Source: Selenomonas sp. (lineage in GTDB: Bacteria; Bacillota_C; Negativicutes; Selenomonadales; Selenomonadaceae). From it: a stretch of 38,908 nt of DNA. Numbering within the stretch: the stretch's first letter is position 1; every line of letters starts with the position of its first letter. The notes beneath the pieces are model-generated. The model was not told the origin of the DNA and searched no databases. It worked only from the letters and a program-made list of their open reading frames with translations. Positions 7,283 to 16,628 of the stretch are shown one piece after another. Location of the stretch: NCBI RefSeq assembly GCF_024699275.1, contig NZ_JAILPX010000007.1, positions 1-38,908 on the forward strand, in the 5' to 3' direction. The position numbers and the translations under genes were made by a program.

Positions 7283-9514
7283 TTACATTGCTTCGTAGAA
7301 GGTACGCTGAATGACCTCCAGTTGATGGGCCCGGTCCAGTTTGATGAAGTTCACCGCATAGCCAGACACGCGGATGGTAAGCTGGGGATAATTTTCCGGA
7401 TGTTCCATGGCATCTTCCAGCACCGCCCGCTCCAATACGTTGATGTTGATATGATGCGCCTCATAACCGCTATAGCCATCCAGCATAGCCGTCAGATTCT
7501 GTACCCGGATTTCATCGGTCTTGCCCAATGCGGACGGAATCATGGAAAAGGTATAGGAAATCCCATCCCGGCAATCCGCATAATCCAAATGAGCAATGGA
7601 CTTCATGGCAGCCAGGGCGCCGCTCTTATCCCGGCCATGCATGGGATTCGCACCCGGAGCCAGCGGTTCGCCGAGTTTGCGCCCGTCCGGCGTCGTCCCC
7701 GTCTTCTTGCCATACATCACGTTGGAGGTAATGGTAAGGATGGACAGGGTATGCTCTGCCCCACGGTAAGCCTTATGCTTTCTGAGTTCCGTGATGAATT
7801 CATGGGTCAGTTCATGGGCCAGTTCATCCACCCGCGGGTCATTGTTGCCAAATTTCGGGAAATCCCCCTCCACCTTAAAATCCGTAGCTACGCCAAATTC
7901 ATTGCGGATGGGTGTCACCTTGGCATATTTAATGGCCGACAGAGAATCCACCGCACAGGACAGACCCGCTACGCCAAAGGCCATCAACCGCTCGATTTTA
8001 CTGTCATGCAAAGCCATCTGCCCGGCCTCATAGGCATGAAGGTCATGGGAGTAATGAATCACATTCATGGTGTTCACATAAAGCTTAGCCAGCCAGGCCA
8101 GTACCCGGGAATACTTTTGGCGCACATCCACATAATCCAGGACGCCCTCTGCCGGCAACGGCATAGCCGGCGCCAGCTGCTCATTGCTCTTTTCATCCTT
8201 GCCGCCGTTGATGGCCAGCAATAAGGACTTGGCCAGATTGGCCCGGGCACCGAAGAACTGCATCATCTTGCCCAGCTTCATGGCGGACACACAGCAGGTA
8301 ATGCCATAATCATCACCATAGGCGGGACGCATGACCTCATCGTTTTCATACTGGATGGCACTGGTCTTGATGGAAATCCCGGCCGCATATTTCTTGAAGC
8401 CCTCCGGCAGGCGCTTGCTCCAGAGTACCGTAAGGTTCGGTTCCGGAGATGGGCCAAGGTTTTCCAGCGTATGGAGAACGCGGAAGGAGTTTTTCGTGAC
8501 CAGCGTGCGGCCATCTTCGCCCATGCCGCCTACGGATTCCGTTACCCAGATGGGATCGCCGGCAAAAAGCTCATTGTATTCCGGCGTGCGCAGCATCCGT
8601 ACCATGCGCAGCTTGATGACCAGCTGATCCATAAGTTCCTGGGCATCTGCTTCTGTGATGCCCCCCTTGGCCAAATCCCGCTCCATATAGATATCCAGGA
8701 AGGTGCTTACCCGGCCAATGGACATGGCCGCACCATTCTGTTCTTTTACCGAAGCCAGATAGCCAAAATAGAGCCACTGGACAGCTTCTTTCGCATCCTT
8801 TGCCGGGGCACTGATATCAAAACCATAGCCCTGCGCCATGGTCTTAAGGTCCTGTAAAGCCTTGATCTGCTGGGCAATTTCACTGCGGGAACGCATCTTG
8901 TCCGCATCCATATCCCCGCCGTACATTTCTTCCTTATCCAGCTTCTTCTGCTCAATCAGGCGGTCCACACCATAAAGGGCTACCCGGCGGTAATCGCCAA
9001 TGATGCGTCCCCGTCCATAGGCATCGGGCAGGCCGGTCAGCAGGCCCAAATGGCGGGCTTTGCGCATTTCCGGTGTATAAAGTTCAAAGACCGCTTCATT
9101 ATGGGTCTTGACATGCTGAGAATAAATTTCCGCAATCCTGTCGCTGACCTGATAACCGTATTCAGCCGCAGCCTGCTGTGCCATACGCAAACCGCCATTG
9201 ACAATCAAGCCGCGCTTCAGCGGTGCGTCCAACTGTAGACCCACAATGGACTCATGTTCCTGATCGATATAACCAGGGCCATGGGAAATCGTGGTGGAAA
9301 CCGTCTCCGTATCCACATCCAGTACACCGCCCTGCTGCCGCTCTTTTGCCAGCAACTCCTTGCATTTATTCCAAACTGCTGTTGTATTTTCCGTAGCAGG
9401 CGCTAAAAAATCAGCGTTTCCTGCATAGGGCGTATAATTCTTCTGAATGAAATCACGCACATCAATTTTTGTCTGCCATTTCCCGGGACGGAATCCCTGC
9501 CAAAACTCGGTCAT
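7283..9514 (-). CDS. pflB: Formate C-acetyltransferase (pyruvate formate-lyase)
   Basis: The start is set at the ATG at 9514, preceded by AGGAGG with 8 bases between; an upstream ATG in frame at 9541 lacks such a site and falls in the riboswitch leader. The 743-residue enzyme has the adjacent catalytic Cys407-Cys408 (GITCCVSAM). It also has the C-terminal glycyl radical site Gly718 in RVSGYAVNF. It converts pyruvate and CoA to acetyl-CoA and formate without oxygen. It is followed by pflA in a two-gene operon and controlled by a ZTP riboswitch. Formate made here feeds formyl-tetrahydrofolate synthesis, which explains the riboswitch ligand. Confidence 0.97.
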   Translation of the reverse strand: MTEFWQGFRPGKWQTKIDVRDFIQKNYTPYAGNADFLAPATENTTAVWNKCKELLAKERQQGGVLDVDTETVSTTISHGPGYIDQEHESIVGLQLDAPLKRGLIVNGGLRMAQQAAAEYGYQVSDRIAEIYSQHVKTHNEAVFELYTPEMRKARHLGLLTGLPDAYGRGRIIGDYRRVALYGVDRLIEQKKLDKEEMYGGDMDADKMRSRSEIAQQIKALQDLKTMAQGYGFDISAPAKDAKEAVQWLYFGYLASVKEQNGAAMSIGRVSTFLDIYMERDLAKGGITEADAQELMDQLVIKLRMVRMLRTPEYNELFAGDPIWVTESVGGMGEDGRTLVTKNSFRVLHTLENLGPSPEPNLTVLWSKRLPEGFKKYAAGISIKTSAIQYENDEVMRPAYGDDYGITCCVSAMKLGKMMQFFGARANLAKSLLLAINGGKDEKSNEQLAPAMPLPAEGVLDYVDVRQKYSRVLAWLAKLYVNTMNVIHYSHDLHAYEAGQMALHDSKIERLMAFGVAGLSCAVDSLSAIKYAKVTPIRNEFGVATDFKVEGDFPKFGNNDPRVDELAHELTHEFITELRKHKAYRGAEHTLSILTITSNVMYGKKTGTTPDGRKLGEPLAPGANPMHGRDKSGALAAMKSIAHLDYADCRDGISYTFSMIPSALGKTDEIRVQNLTAMLDGYSGYEAHHININVLERAVLEDAMEHPENYPQLTIRVSGYAVNFIKLDRAHQLEVIQRTFYEAM

Positions 9515-9552
9515 GTATAAATCCTCCTGTTTTCTGCTCAAACAAACAACAA

Positions 9553-9656
9553 CCGCCTGAGCAATGCATAAGCATTTTGCCCAGGCGGCCGGCTATTTGA
9601 AAAGCAAAGGCACAGGTCTTGTGGTAATCCACTAATCCGCCAGTCCTGCGCCTGTT
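9553..9656 (-). promoter_or_regulatory. ZTP (pfl-motif) riboswitch with overlapping terminator
   Basis: The minus strand shows the hallmarks of the pfl RNA. A P1 helix AGGCGCAGG pairs with CCTGTGCCT, enclosing the conserved ACTGGCGG and a GTGG/CCAC hairpin; a linker follows, then the conserved CCGCCTGGGCA. That last segment is also the 5' arm of a terminator (9572-9588 with 9553-9567, loop TTAT) that ends in TTGTTGTTTG. Binding of ZTP/ZMP to the 3' domain should therefore prevent termination and switch pflB on when 10-formyl-tetrahydrofolate is scarce. Ligand identity rests on motif recognition. Confidence 0.93.
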
Positions 9657-9672
9657 TTATTACCTGCTCCTA

Positions 9673-9701
9673 ATTATACTGATTATCGGCTGAACTGTCA
9701 A
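9673..9701 (-). promoter_or_regulatory. Consensus promoter of the pflB riboswitch transcript
   Basis: On the minus strand a perfect TTGACA (9696-9701) and a perfect TATAAT (9673-9678) are 17 bases apart. The start of transcription would fall about 10 bases before the riboswitch P1 helix. Confidence 0.92.
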
Positions 9702-9703
9702 CA

Positions 9704-9928
9704 TCAACCAACGCTGACCCGCTGGGCCGCTTCCACGGCATCGGACAAGGCCATGCTATAGCCCTCGTCATAACCGGTCTTGTAGCCATCGTATTCGCAG
9801 CTGGCACCGTAATCACGCAAGAGATTCAGCATGTCCTCCAATTGGTCCTCTGTCCACTTGCTCATGGCGCACAACGTTCCCAAACGTTCGATACATGCTA
9901 ATTCCTTCCCCTGTGTATCCATTGTCAT
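9704..9928 (-). CDS. Small acidic protein of unknown function
   Basis: The 74-residue product starts at an ATG 9 bases after an AAGGAGG site. It is acidic and contains a Gly/Tyr-rich segment CEYDGYKTGYDEGYSMALSDA near residues 44-64. There is no signal peptide or membrane segment and no family is recognised. The gene ends 3 bases before the -35 box of the pflB promoter, with no terminator between them, so its transcript may read into the riboswitch. A TATACT lies on the minus strand about 60 bases upstream, with no convincing -35 box. Confidence 0.7.
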   Translation of the reverse strand: MTMDTQGKELACIERLGTLCAMSKWTEDQLEDMLNLLRDYGASCEYDGYKTGYDEGYSMALSDAVEAAQRVSVG

Positions 9929-10457
9929 ATACCAAAGCCTCCTTACAAAATTTCCGTTACCCCATCAGGAAATATCAGACAATTGACAGTATAGCATGGC
10001 AAATTTTTAAGAACCAGTCTTGACTTTTCCCTGCTTTTTCTTCTCCCTTATTCTTCTAAGGAGAAAAATTTTTCCTGCTAAAAACGAAAAAAAATAAAAA
10101 AGCGGCTGCGAAACTGCAGTTTGTAGGGGAGTTCATACCCATGGTATTTTGTTCATACGTAGTCAGGGGCGAACGGGGAAGTAATTTTTCTGTTTTCCGC
10201 TAAACGTCCCCCTCGTAAAAAACAGCTGTCTAGTTACCTTGCGCCGGGCAAGCCAGCGGCGCTTCTTTCAGCGTATCTGCCGGGCATCTTCCTGCCGGCG
10301 CCGGCAGCTAAAAAGGCTCTTGCGTTTGCTGGTGGGTCATTTCGTGGAACAGCGAAAAGTATTACTACCTCCGCTCCCACTGAGCTGTAACACAAAAAGA
10401 AAGCTCGTAATAACATTGACAAACTGCAAATCCCCCTCAAAAGCATAAAAAACTTAT
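9929..10457. other. Gene-poor stretch with palindromes
   Basis: No credible gene is seen; the short frames here lack ribosome sites and read as low-quality protein. The stretch contains an imperfect palindrome around AAACTGCAGTTT (10112-10123) and a perfect 16-bp palindrome CTGCCGGCGCCGGCAG (10292-10307). A GC-rich block (about 10240-10310) is flanked by AT-rich sequence. It may be a decayed mobile element or an undescribed intergenic repeat. Confidence 0.5.
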
Positions 10458-10503
10458 AGAGCCTCCACAAGTTAGACCACTCAATCTAACTTATGGAGGC
10501 TCT
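10458..10503 (-). terminator. Strong terminator of the unknown gene at 10562-11014
   Basis: A 19-bp stem with a single G-T pair (arms 10458-10476 and 10485-10503, beginning AGAGCCTCCACAAG) surrounds an 8-base loop. On the minus strand it is followed by ATAAGTTTTTTATG. Confidence 0.85.
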
Positions 10504-10561
10504 GCATTTAGTTTCACCGCACATTATGTCCCGTAAAGGAATATTTCACCATTCCTTTTTC

Positions 10562-11014
10562 TCATGCCATAATGGCCAAATACCGGGTCGTTGCCTGTTC
10601 CATCATATGCTCATAACACCGGAAAAGGTTATCCAGTACCGAATGATTTTCCTGACAGCGTTTCTGATGAAAGAACTGGAGTATCGCCTGCCGAGCAGCG
10701 ATATCGTCTTCATCATAGATGTCCATCAACAAACGCTTGCTGATCACATGGTTGCGGCTCTTCTCCTCGGACATGGGCGCCAACAACAACTGATACAGCC
10801 TGCTTATTCGTTGAGAAAAATCAGCCACATCTTTAGCGGGATACTTCTTGAAGTGAATGGATAGAATCTGCCCCACAAGCATCTTCATATCCTCCCACTT
10901 ATCCTCATTCATTACCCAGCGCTTCTGATGACGCAAATCCTTCTCGATGTACGCATAGGCTCTCAGACGCTCAGCCCAGGATGTAGACAACAGCCATCGA
11001 TAAAAATTTTCCAC
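10562..11014 (-). CDS. Hypothetical protein, probably helical
   Basis: The start is a GTG at 11014 preceded by GAGGGA with 5 bases between; no ATG is better placed. The 150-residue product is rich in charged and aromatic residues (MENFYRWLLSTSWAERLRAY at the N-terminus, LQFFHQKRCQENHSVLDNLF near residue 112). It looks mainly alpha-helical, with no signal peptide or membrane helix. No family is recognised. It is a single-gene unit between a promoter (11148-11176) and a strong terminator. Its leader of about 125 bases has two small hairpins (GAAACCG with CGGTTTC, and GAATC with GATTC). Confidence 0.75.
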   Translation of the reverse strand: MENFYRWLLSTSWAERLRAYAYIEKDLRHQKRWVMNEDKWEDMKMLVGQILSIHFKKYPAKDVADFSQRISRLYQLLLAPMSEEKSRNHVISKRLLMDIYDEDDIAARQAILQFFHQKRCQENHSVLDNLFRCYEHMMEQATTRYLAIMA

Positions 11015-11147
11015 AGTAATCCCTCGCTTTCTCAGTGACTACCTGCCGGTCGAATCTTATCGATTCCAGATCCACCCGAAACCGCTGTTGTCGTGACGGT
11101 TTCTACTATGAACTTGTGTTCTCCAATCCACTTAGTTCTATAGTCCT

Positions 11148-11176
11148 ATTTTACACCCTAATGCTAATTTTCGCAA
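11148..11176 (-). promoter_or_regulatory. Promoter for the gene at 10562-11014
   Basis: On the minus strand TTGCGA (11171-11176) and TAAAAT (11148-11153) are 17 bases apart, just after the terminator of the aminotransferase gene. Confidence 0.55.
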
Positions 11177-11202
11177 TAGTTGAGCAATGTATACTTAAAA
11201 AT

Positions 11203-11240
11203 AGAAAAGCCGTGCCCCCTTATCAAATCACGGCTTTTCT
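11203..11240 (-). terminator. Terminator of the aminotransferase gene
   Basis: Perfect 12-bp arms AGAAAAGCCGTG (11203-11214) and its complement (11229-11240) surround a 14-base loop. T-rich sequence follows on the minus strand. Confidence 0.85.
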
Positions 11241-11258
11241 TATTTTCAGCTTAATGGT

Positions 11259-12443
11259 TTATTTGTACTCTGCGGCCAGTTTCTTAAATAGGGGCAGCGA
11301 TTTTTCAATGGTCTCCGTCTTGATACAGTACGCTGCCCTAAAATAGCCCGGACAACCGAAATCCGTACCAGGAACCAGCAGCAGGTCGTATTTCTGTGCC
11401 CGTTTGCAAAAAGCATAATCATCTTCTTCCAAACACTTGGGGAATAGATAAAAGGCCCCCTGGGGCTTCACGCATGTAAAGCCTGCATCCATTAACCCCT
11501 GATAGAGCAGCTGACCATTTTTTACATAGGTCGTGATATCCGAAGGCATATTGGCACAGCGGCCCACCACCAGCTGCCATAGGGAGGGAGCATTGACATG
11601 GGTCAGTACCCGGGCGGCACCAGCAATGGCCCCATAAACCTTGTCAAAGTTAGCTACGCTGTCCGGCACAACGATATAGCCGATGCGTTCACCGGGCAGG
11701 GAAAAGGATTTGCTGTAAGAGTAACAGACCAGCGTGTTGTCGTAGTATTTGGGAATGTAGGGTACGGTATAACCCGCAAAGGCAATCTCCCGATAGGGTT
11801 CATCGGCAATGATAAAGATGGGATGGTTGTATTCCTTTTCCTTAGCCTGCAGAATTTCCGCCAGTTTCCTAATGGTGGCCTCGGAATAAATCGCACCGCT
11901 GGGATTATTGGGCGAATTGACGATAACCGCCTTGGTATGATTGGTCACCAGCTTTTCAAAGGCGCCAAAGTCAATCTGCCAGTCCTCCGGCTGGGCAGGA
12001 ACCACCACCAGCCTGCCCCCTACCGACTCCACAAAGGCCCGGTATTCCGGGAAAAAGGGGGCAAAGGCGATATATTCATCCTCCGGCTGGGAGAGTGCCT
12101 TGAAGCAAATGGTGATGGATGCAGCTGCCCCAGCGGTAAGGAAGAGATTCTTTTCCGTAATATCCATGGCAAAGCGGCTGTTGATGCTGTCCGCCAGTGC
12201 CTTGCGCACCTGCGGATTGCCGGGAGCCACCGTATAGCCATGAATGGCCGCCGGTTCCATATTGGTCAGGATATCCACCGCTGCTTCCTTGATGAAGTCC
12301 GGCGTGGGCACATTGGGGTTGCCCAAGCTGAAGTCGTAAATGTTGTCCTCCCCCACTACTGCTGCCCGCTGGCGGCCGAATTCGAAGATGGTGCGAATCG
12401 TGGATTTTTTCGTACCCAGTTCATACATTTTGTTGTTGACCAT
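11259..12443 (-). CDS. Class I/II PLP-dependent aminotransferase (aspartate aminotransferase-like)
   Basis: The start is the ATG at 12443, preceded by GAGG with 8 bases between; the longer frame to 12521 crosses AT-rich leader. The 394-residue enzyme has the fold-type I signatures: GYTVAPGNPQVRKAL near residue 70, NSPNNPSG (176-183), Asp214 in IADEPY, the PLP lysine Lys245 in SYSKSFSLPGERIGY, and Arg253. Such enzymes move amino groups between amino acids and 2-oxoacids. The substrate cannot be fixed from sequence; aspartate or aromatic/branched-chain acids are all possible. It is flanked by terminators on both sides, so it is probably a single-gene unit. Confidence 0.9.
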   Translation of the reverse strand: MVNNKMYELGTKKSTIRTIFEFGRQRAAVVGEDNIYDFSLGNPNVPTPDFIKEAAVDILTNMEPAAIHGYTVAPGNPQVRKALADSINSRFAMDITEKNLFLTAGAAASITICFKALSQPEDEYIAFAPFFPEYRAFVESVGGRLVVVPAQPEDWQIDFGAFEKLVTNHTKAVIVNSPNNPSGAIYSEATIRKLAEILQAKEKEYNHPIFIIADEPYREIAFAGYTVPYIPKYYDNTLVCYSYSKSFSLPGERIGYIVVPDSVANFDKVYGAIAGAARVLTHVNAPSLWQLVVGRCANMPSDITTYVKNGQLLYQGLMDAGFTCVKPQGAFYLFPKCLEEDDYAFCKRAQKYDLLLVPGTDFGCPGYFRAAYCIKTETIEKSLPLFKKLAAEYK

Positions 12444-12528
12444 AGGGATTACCTCGCTTATGAATGAAAATTGTATTTTTTGACGAAACACTGTTAACAT
12501 ATTATCATATTTTTGCAGCAAAATAAAG

Positions 12529-12560
12529 AAGCAGAGACAGTTTTGCGCCTGTCTCTGCTT
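12529..12560 (-). terminator. Terminator of the ahbA-ahbB operon
   Basis: Perfect 12-bp arms AAGCAGAGACAG (12529-12540) and its complement (12549-12560) surround an 8-base loop. CTTTATTTTG follows on the minus strand. It lies 3 bases after the ahbB stop. Confidence 0.88.
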
Positions 12561-12563
12561 TCT

Positions 12564-13055
12564 TTATTCACAAAAGTATTTCATGGCTGTCTTTTTCCAT
12601 TCATGCTTAGAATAGAGCATGGCATGCTCGCTGACCTGGCAGTGCGCGCCCAAGTCCCTGACCACCTGCTCACATTCTTCCCGGCTGCGGCCATGAACCA
12701 TGGTATAGAGGTTATAAGGCCAGCCGGGCGCAGTATTGCGGTCATAACAATGGGTCACGGATGGGCTGGCCGCCATCTGCTGGGCAATCTCATCCAAACG
12801 CGCAGCAGGCACCACCCAGGCCACCAGCACGTTGGCCTTAAAGCCCACCTCCCGATGGCACAGGACAGCCCCCATCTTACGGATTTTCTTCTCCGCCTGC
12901 ATGGCCTTAACCCTCTCCATGAAAATTTCTTCACTGACCCCAACCTGCTCCGCCAGGGTCTTATAGGGTTCAGCCACCAGGGGAAATTCTCCCTGCAAGG
13001 CACGAACGATGTTCTTATCCAATTCGGTTAATTCCTGTACTGCTTCTGCTGCCAT
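12564..13055 (-). CDS. ahbB: Siroheme decarboxylase subunit AhbB-like (Lrp/AsnC fold)
   Basis: The 163-residue protein has an N-terminal winged-helix-like part (ELTELDKNIVRALQGEFPLV) and an Lrp/AsnC-type C-terminal domain. That domain carries VTHCYDRN and WPYNLYTMVHGRS near residues 105-125. These THxY and WPYNLYTM motifs are typical of the NirDLGH/AhbAB family, which decarboxylates siroheme to didecarboxysiroheme. Plain AsnC regulators lack them. It follows ahbA by 13 bases behind a GGGGGG site. The A and B labels follow motif memory and gene order and could be swapped. Automated pipelines may call it a transcriptional regulator. Confidence 0.8.
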   Translation of the reverse strand: MAAEAVQELTELDKNIVRALQGEFPLVAEPYKTLAEQVGVSEEIFMERVKAMQAEKKIRKMGAVLCHREVGFKANVLVAWVVPAARLDEIAQQMAASPSVTHCYDRNTAPGWPYNLYTMVHGRSREECEQVVRDLGAHCQVSEHAMLYSKHEWKKTAMKYFCE

Positions 13056-13068
13056 GACTTTGCCCCCC

Positions 13069-13527
13069 TCAGTGCAGCTTGAACTGCACGTTAATCTTGT
13101 ATTTCTTGTTGGCCTTGAGGTTCAGCATATCCTCCACCCCGTCCAGGGAACGAACCTCTTCCAGAATCCGGGTCTCCGTTTCCAGATTGGGTGTCAGCAG
13201 CGTAAACCACAGATTATAACAGCCTTCCCGTTCATAGTTATGGGTGGCACCGGGATAACGGTTGACGGCCTCTGCCACGGTCTGCATCTGGTCTGGTTCC
13301 ACCTTTAGGGCCACCAGGGTTCCCTTATATCCCAGATTATTGGAATTAAAAAAGGTGCCGATCCGTCGCAGATACCCCTCGCGCTTCAGTTCCTGAACCC
13401 GCGTCAGCACCGTCTGCTCATCGGTGTCAAGCTCCTGGGCCAGTTTCGCAAAAGGACGGCTGCACACAGGCAGATTTCCCTGCAAAAGGTTTAATAAGGA
13501 CTTGTCAAAATCCGTCAACTCCATCAT
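13069..13527 (-). CDS. ahbA: Siroheme decarboxylase subunit AhbA-like (Lrp/AsnC fold)
   Basis: The 152-residue protein has the same two-domain layout as its neighbour: LTDFDKSLLNLLQGNLPV at the N-terminus, then a ferredoxin-like domain with ATHNYEREGCYNLWFTLL near residues 94-111. The HNY...YNLWFTL pattern is characteristic of AhbA/NirG-type proteins. The two subunits form a heterodimer in the siroheme-dependent heme pathway of sulfate reducers and archaea. No ahbC or ahbD lies in this window. The GGGGGAGAGGG site is 5 bases from the ATG; a second ATG follows directly. Confidence 0.8.
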   Translation of the reverse strand: MMELTDFDKSLLNLLQGNLPVCSRPFAKLAQELDTDEQTVLTRVQELKREGYLRRIGTFFNSNNLGYKGTLVALKVEPDQMQTVAEAVNRYPGATHNYEREGCYNLWFTLLTPNLETETRILEEVRSLDGVEDMLNLKANKKYKINVQFKLH

Positions 13528-13616
13528 CGTTTCCCTCTCCCCCTGTTGTTATCGTGATTTCTTCGCAATACACCTTATTTTTGCGCAATATGAATCCGAT
13601 TCACAATTCTCTGTTC

Positions 13617-14240
13617 TTATTCTAGCAAAGAATCCCCGATAACGTCAAGTAAATCTGAACGGCCTTCATTTTTCAGCGAAGAATAGGGCAGCACCGAAAT
13701 CTCCTTGATGCCCAGTTTACGCTTAATGGCCGCAATGTTTTTAGCCCGCTCATTTTTGCCAATTTTGTCCACCTTGGTGGCGATAATCAGCACGGGCAGA
13801 CCATTATTCACCAGCCAGTTGAACATCTCCACGTCCGAAGCCATGGGCTCGTGTCGGCTGTCAATCAACTGACAGACAAAGGACAGCCGCGGAGACTGCA
13901 GGAGATATTCCTCTATAAACTTCGACCAAATCTTACGCTTTTCCTTCCCGGTCTTGGCATAACCATAACCGGGCAAATCCACCAGATAAAAGGCCTTCCG
14001 CTCCTCTACTTCAGCAACCTTAACCCCCACTTCAAAAAAGTTAATGGTCTGGGTCTTGCCGGGCTGGGACGATACCCGGGCAAGATTATTCACCCGGGTT
14101 AGGGAATTGATCAGCGAGGATTTGCCCACATTGGAACGGCCAATAAAGACGATTTCCGGCAAATCCGCCTCGGGATACTGCTCCTTTTTCACCGCCGAGG
14201 CGATATACTGCCCCTGGGTGATAATCACGCGTTCTTTCAT
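13617..14240 (-). CDS. engB: Ribosome biogenesis GTPase YsxC/EngB
   Basis: The 207-residue protein is a single TRAFAC GTPase domain: G1 GRSNVGKSS (34-42), the TINFF switch region, G3 DLPGYGYAK, and G4 TKVDKIGKNE near 155. EngB acts in large-subunit ribosome assembly. It follows lon, as in many Firmicutes, with an AGGAGA site 7 bases before the ATG. A hairpin between lon and engB may lower read-through. Confidence 0.95.
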   Translation of the reverse strand: MKERVIITQGQYIASAVKKEQYPEADLPEIVFIGRSNVGKSSLINSLTRVNNLARVSSQPGKTQTINFFEVGVKVAEVEERKAFYLVDLPGYGYAKTGKEKRKIWSKFIEEYLLQSPRLSFVCQLIDSRHEPMASDVEMFNWLVNNGLPVLIIATKVDKIGKNERAKNIAAIKRKLGIKEISVLPYSSLKNEGRSDLLDVIGDSLLE

Positions 14241-14258
14241 GCAATCATCTCCTTTGAA

Positions 14259-14285
14259 AAAGCCTTCCCCTAAAGGGAAGGCTTT
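14259..14285 (-). terminator. Hairpin terminator between lon and engB
   Basis: Perfect 11-bp arms AAAGCCTTCCC (14259-14269) and its complement (14275-14285) surround a 5-base loop, with TTTTTC on the minus strand. It lies 6 bases after the lon stop and 18 bases before the engB start. No promoter is evident in between, so engB must rely on read-through unless a promoter lies inside lon. Confidence 0.75.
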
Positions 14286-14291
14286 AACCCA

Positions 14292-16595
14292 TTATTTTAA
14301 TAACGCTATCTTTAGCACTTCATCCATGGATTCCACTGGACAGAATTCCAGCTTTTCCCGGACATTTTCCGGGATATCGTCGATATCCTTTTCATTGTCC
14401 TTGGGCAGGACGATGGTTTTCATGCCCTCCCGATAAGCAGCCAGCACCTTTTCCTTAAGGCCGCCGATGGGCAGTACATGACCCCGCAGGGTGATTTCCC
14501 CGGTCATGGCCACATCGCTGCGGACCTTCTTGCCCGTCAGCGCAGAAATCATGCCTGTGGCCATGGTGATCCCGGCCGAAGGGCCGTCTTTGGGAATCGC
14601 ACCTTCCGGCAGATGGATATGGATATCGTCCTTCTCATAGAAGTCCTCGTCCAGTTTCAGCTTATCCGAGCGGCTGCGGATATAGGAAAATCCAGCCTGG
14701 GCCGACTCCTGCATCACATCGCCAATCTGACCGGTCAGAATAAGCTTACCCTTGCCCTTGAGGACGGTTACCTCTGTGGGCAGGATGGTACCGCCTACCT
14801 CGGTCCAGGCCATGCCCGTAACCACACCTACCTGAGGTTTCTTATTGGCCTTGGTATCCTGGAATTTCACCTTGCCTAAAAAGTCCGTAAGATTCTTCTT
14901 CGTGACCTTGATGGGGGCTTCTTCCCCTTCCACAATCTTGCGGGCGGCCTTGCGGCAGACACTGCCGATTTCCCGCTCCAGTTCACGGACGCCGGATTCC
15001 CGGGTATAATCGCTGATAATCTTGGCCAGTACACCGGCACCAAAGGAAATATCCTTGGCCTTCAAGCCGTTTTGGGTGCGCTGACGAGCCACCAGATACC
15101 GTTTGCCGATTTCCAGTTTCTCCACTTCCGTATAACTGGACAGCTGGATGATCTCCATTCTGTCCCGCAGAGCACGGGGAATATTCCCCAGATTATTGGC
15201 CGTAACAATCCAGAATACCTTGGACAGGTCAAAGGGCAGGTCCACGAAATGGTCACTGAAAGTGGAATTCTGCGCCGGGTCCAAGACCTCCAGCAGGGCT
15301 GCTGACGGATCGCCATGGTAGTCCCCGGAAAGCTTATCCACTTCATCGAGCAGGAATACGGGATTCTTTTTGCCCACCTTGCGAATACCTTCGATAATTC
15401 GCCCCGGCATGGCCCCTACATAGGTACGGCGGTGACCGCGGATTTCCGCTTCATCACGAACGCCGCCTAAGGAGGCCCGAACAAACTCGCGGCCGGTGGC
15501 TCGGGCCACCGAGGTGGCCAACGAGGTCTTGCCCACACCGGGAGGCCCCACAAGACAGAGAATCGGTGCACTCTTGTCCTTGGCCAGCTTATGCACCGCC
15601 AGATAATCCAGAATCCGATCCTTGACCTTGGTCAGGCCATAATGATCCTCATCCAGAATCTTCTTGGCTGCCGCAATGTCCACCGTATCTTCCGACTCTT
15701 CATTCCAGGGAAGTTCCAGCAGGCAATCCACATAGTTGCGGATAACGCCGGTTTCCGCATGCATATTGCTCATGGATTCCAGACGATTCAATTCCTTCTC
15801 CACGGCTTTTTGTACGAAATCCGGATAATTGCCCTCTTTGAGCTTCTGCCGGGCTTCGTCGATTTCGCCCTTGTTGCTGTCGCCCAGTTCCTGGCGGATA
15901 GCCTTGATCTGTTCCCGCAGATAGTAGTCCTTCTGAATCTTATCCATCTGCTTGCGCACCTGCTTGCCGATTTTATGCTCCATCTGCAGGATTTCCATCT
16001 CCCTGGACAGGACGGCATAGAGTTTTTCCAGCCGTTCCTTCACGTCAATGGCCGCCAGGAGCTCCTGACGGGTCTCCACCTTGAGATTCAAATGGCTGGC
16101 AATCAAATCGGCCAGCCGGCCGGCATCATCGATGATGGCCACGGATACCAAGGTTTCTGGAGGAATCTTCTTGGACAGGCGCACCCATTCTTCAAACTGA
16201 TGCACCACTGCCCGATTCAACGCTTCCATATTCATGGATGTATCGATTTTATCCGTGAACTCTTCCAGCGTCGCCGTGTCGTAATTTTCCTCCTGCTGAA
16301 ACTCGTGAATAAGGGCACGATGCTTGCCCTCCACCAGCACCCGGATGGTATCACCGGGCAGCTTGATGACCTGACGGACTTCCGCCACAGTACCCACAGG
16401 ATACAGATCCTTAAAGGTAAATTCCTCCAGCTCGGCATCGGTCTGAGCGGTCAGAATAATCTCGCGATTTTCCACCATCGCTTCCTCGATGGCGGCCATG
16501 GAACGATTCCGGGCCACATCGAGATGAATCATCATATAAGGGAATACCACCATACCACGCAGTGGCAGTAATGGCAATGTACGCAATTCAGCCAT
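14292..16595 (-). CDS. lon: ATP-dependent protease Lon (LonA type)
   Basis: The 767-residue protein shows the full LonA layout: an N-terminal substrate-binding domain and a coiled-coil segment (roughly 190-260), then the AAA+ module with Walker [10 protein letters not shown] (350-358) and Walker [11 protein letters not shown]. The C-terminal protease domain has catalytic Ser673 (KDGPSAG) and Lys716 ([10 protein letters not shown]). It degrades misfolded and regulatory proteins in the cytoplasm. A GAGGAGGGAG site precedes the ATG. It sits between clpX and engB with hairpins on both sides. Confidence 0.97.
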   Translation of the reverse strand: MAELRTLPLLPLRGMVVFPYMMIHLDVARNRSMAAIEEAMVENREIILTAQTDAELEEFTFKDLYPVGTVAEVRQVIKLPGDTIRVLVEGKHRALIHEFQQEENYDTATLEEFTDKIDTSMNMEALNRAVVHQFEEWVRLSKKIPPETLVSVAIIDDAGRLADLIASHLNLKVETRQELLAAIDVKERLEKLYAVLSREMEILQMEHKIGKQVRKQMDKIQKDYYLREQIKAIRQELGDSNKGEIDEARQKLKEGNYPDFVQKAVEKELNRLESMSNMHAETGVIRNYVDCLLELPWNEESEDTVDIAAAKKILDEDHYGLTKVKDRILDYLAVHKLAKDKSAPILCLVGPPGVGKTSLATSVARATGREFVRASLGGVRDEAEIRGHRRTYVGAMPGRIIEGIRKVGKKNPVFLLDEVDKLSGDYHGDPSAALLEVLDPAQNSTFSDHFVDLPFDLSKVFWIVTANNLGNIPRALRDRMEIIQLSSYTEVEKLEIGKRYLVARQRTQNGLKAKDISFGAGVLAKIISDYTRESGVRELEREIGSVCRKAARKIVEGEEAPIKVTKKNLTDFLGKVKFQDTKANKKPQVGVVTGMAWTEVGGTILPTEVTVLKGKGKLILTGQIGDVMQESAQAGFSYIRSRSDKLKLDEDFYEKDDIHIHLPEGAIPKDGPSAGITMATGMISALTGKKVRSDVAMTGEITLRGHVLPIGGLKEKVLAAYREGMKTIVLPKDNEKDIDDIPENVREKLEFCPVESMDEVLKIALLK

Positions 16596-16628
16596 TTGAC
16601 TCCCTCCTCTTTCTTAGGATATTAAACA

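Noticed and set aside
10234..10470. 78-residue frame with hydrophobic start
   Set aside because: No ribosome site, proline/arginine/alanine-rich tail read from GC-rich palindromic DNA, and an overlap with the terminator at 10458-10503.
11035..11346. 103-residue plus-strand frame with hydrophobic stretch
   Set aside because: It overlaps the end of the aminotransferase gene and reads through its terminator; no ribosome site.
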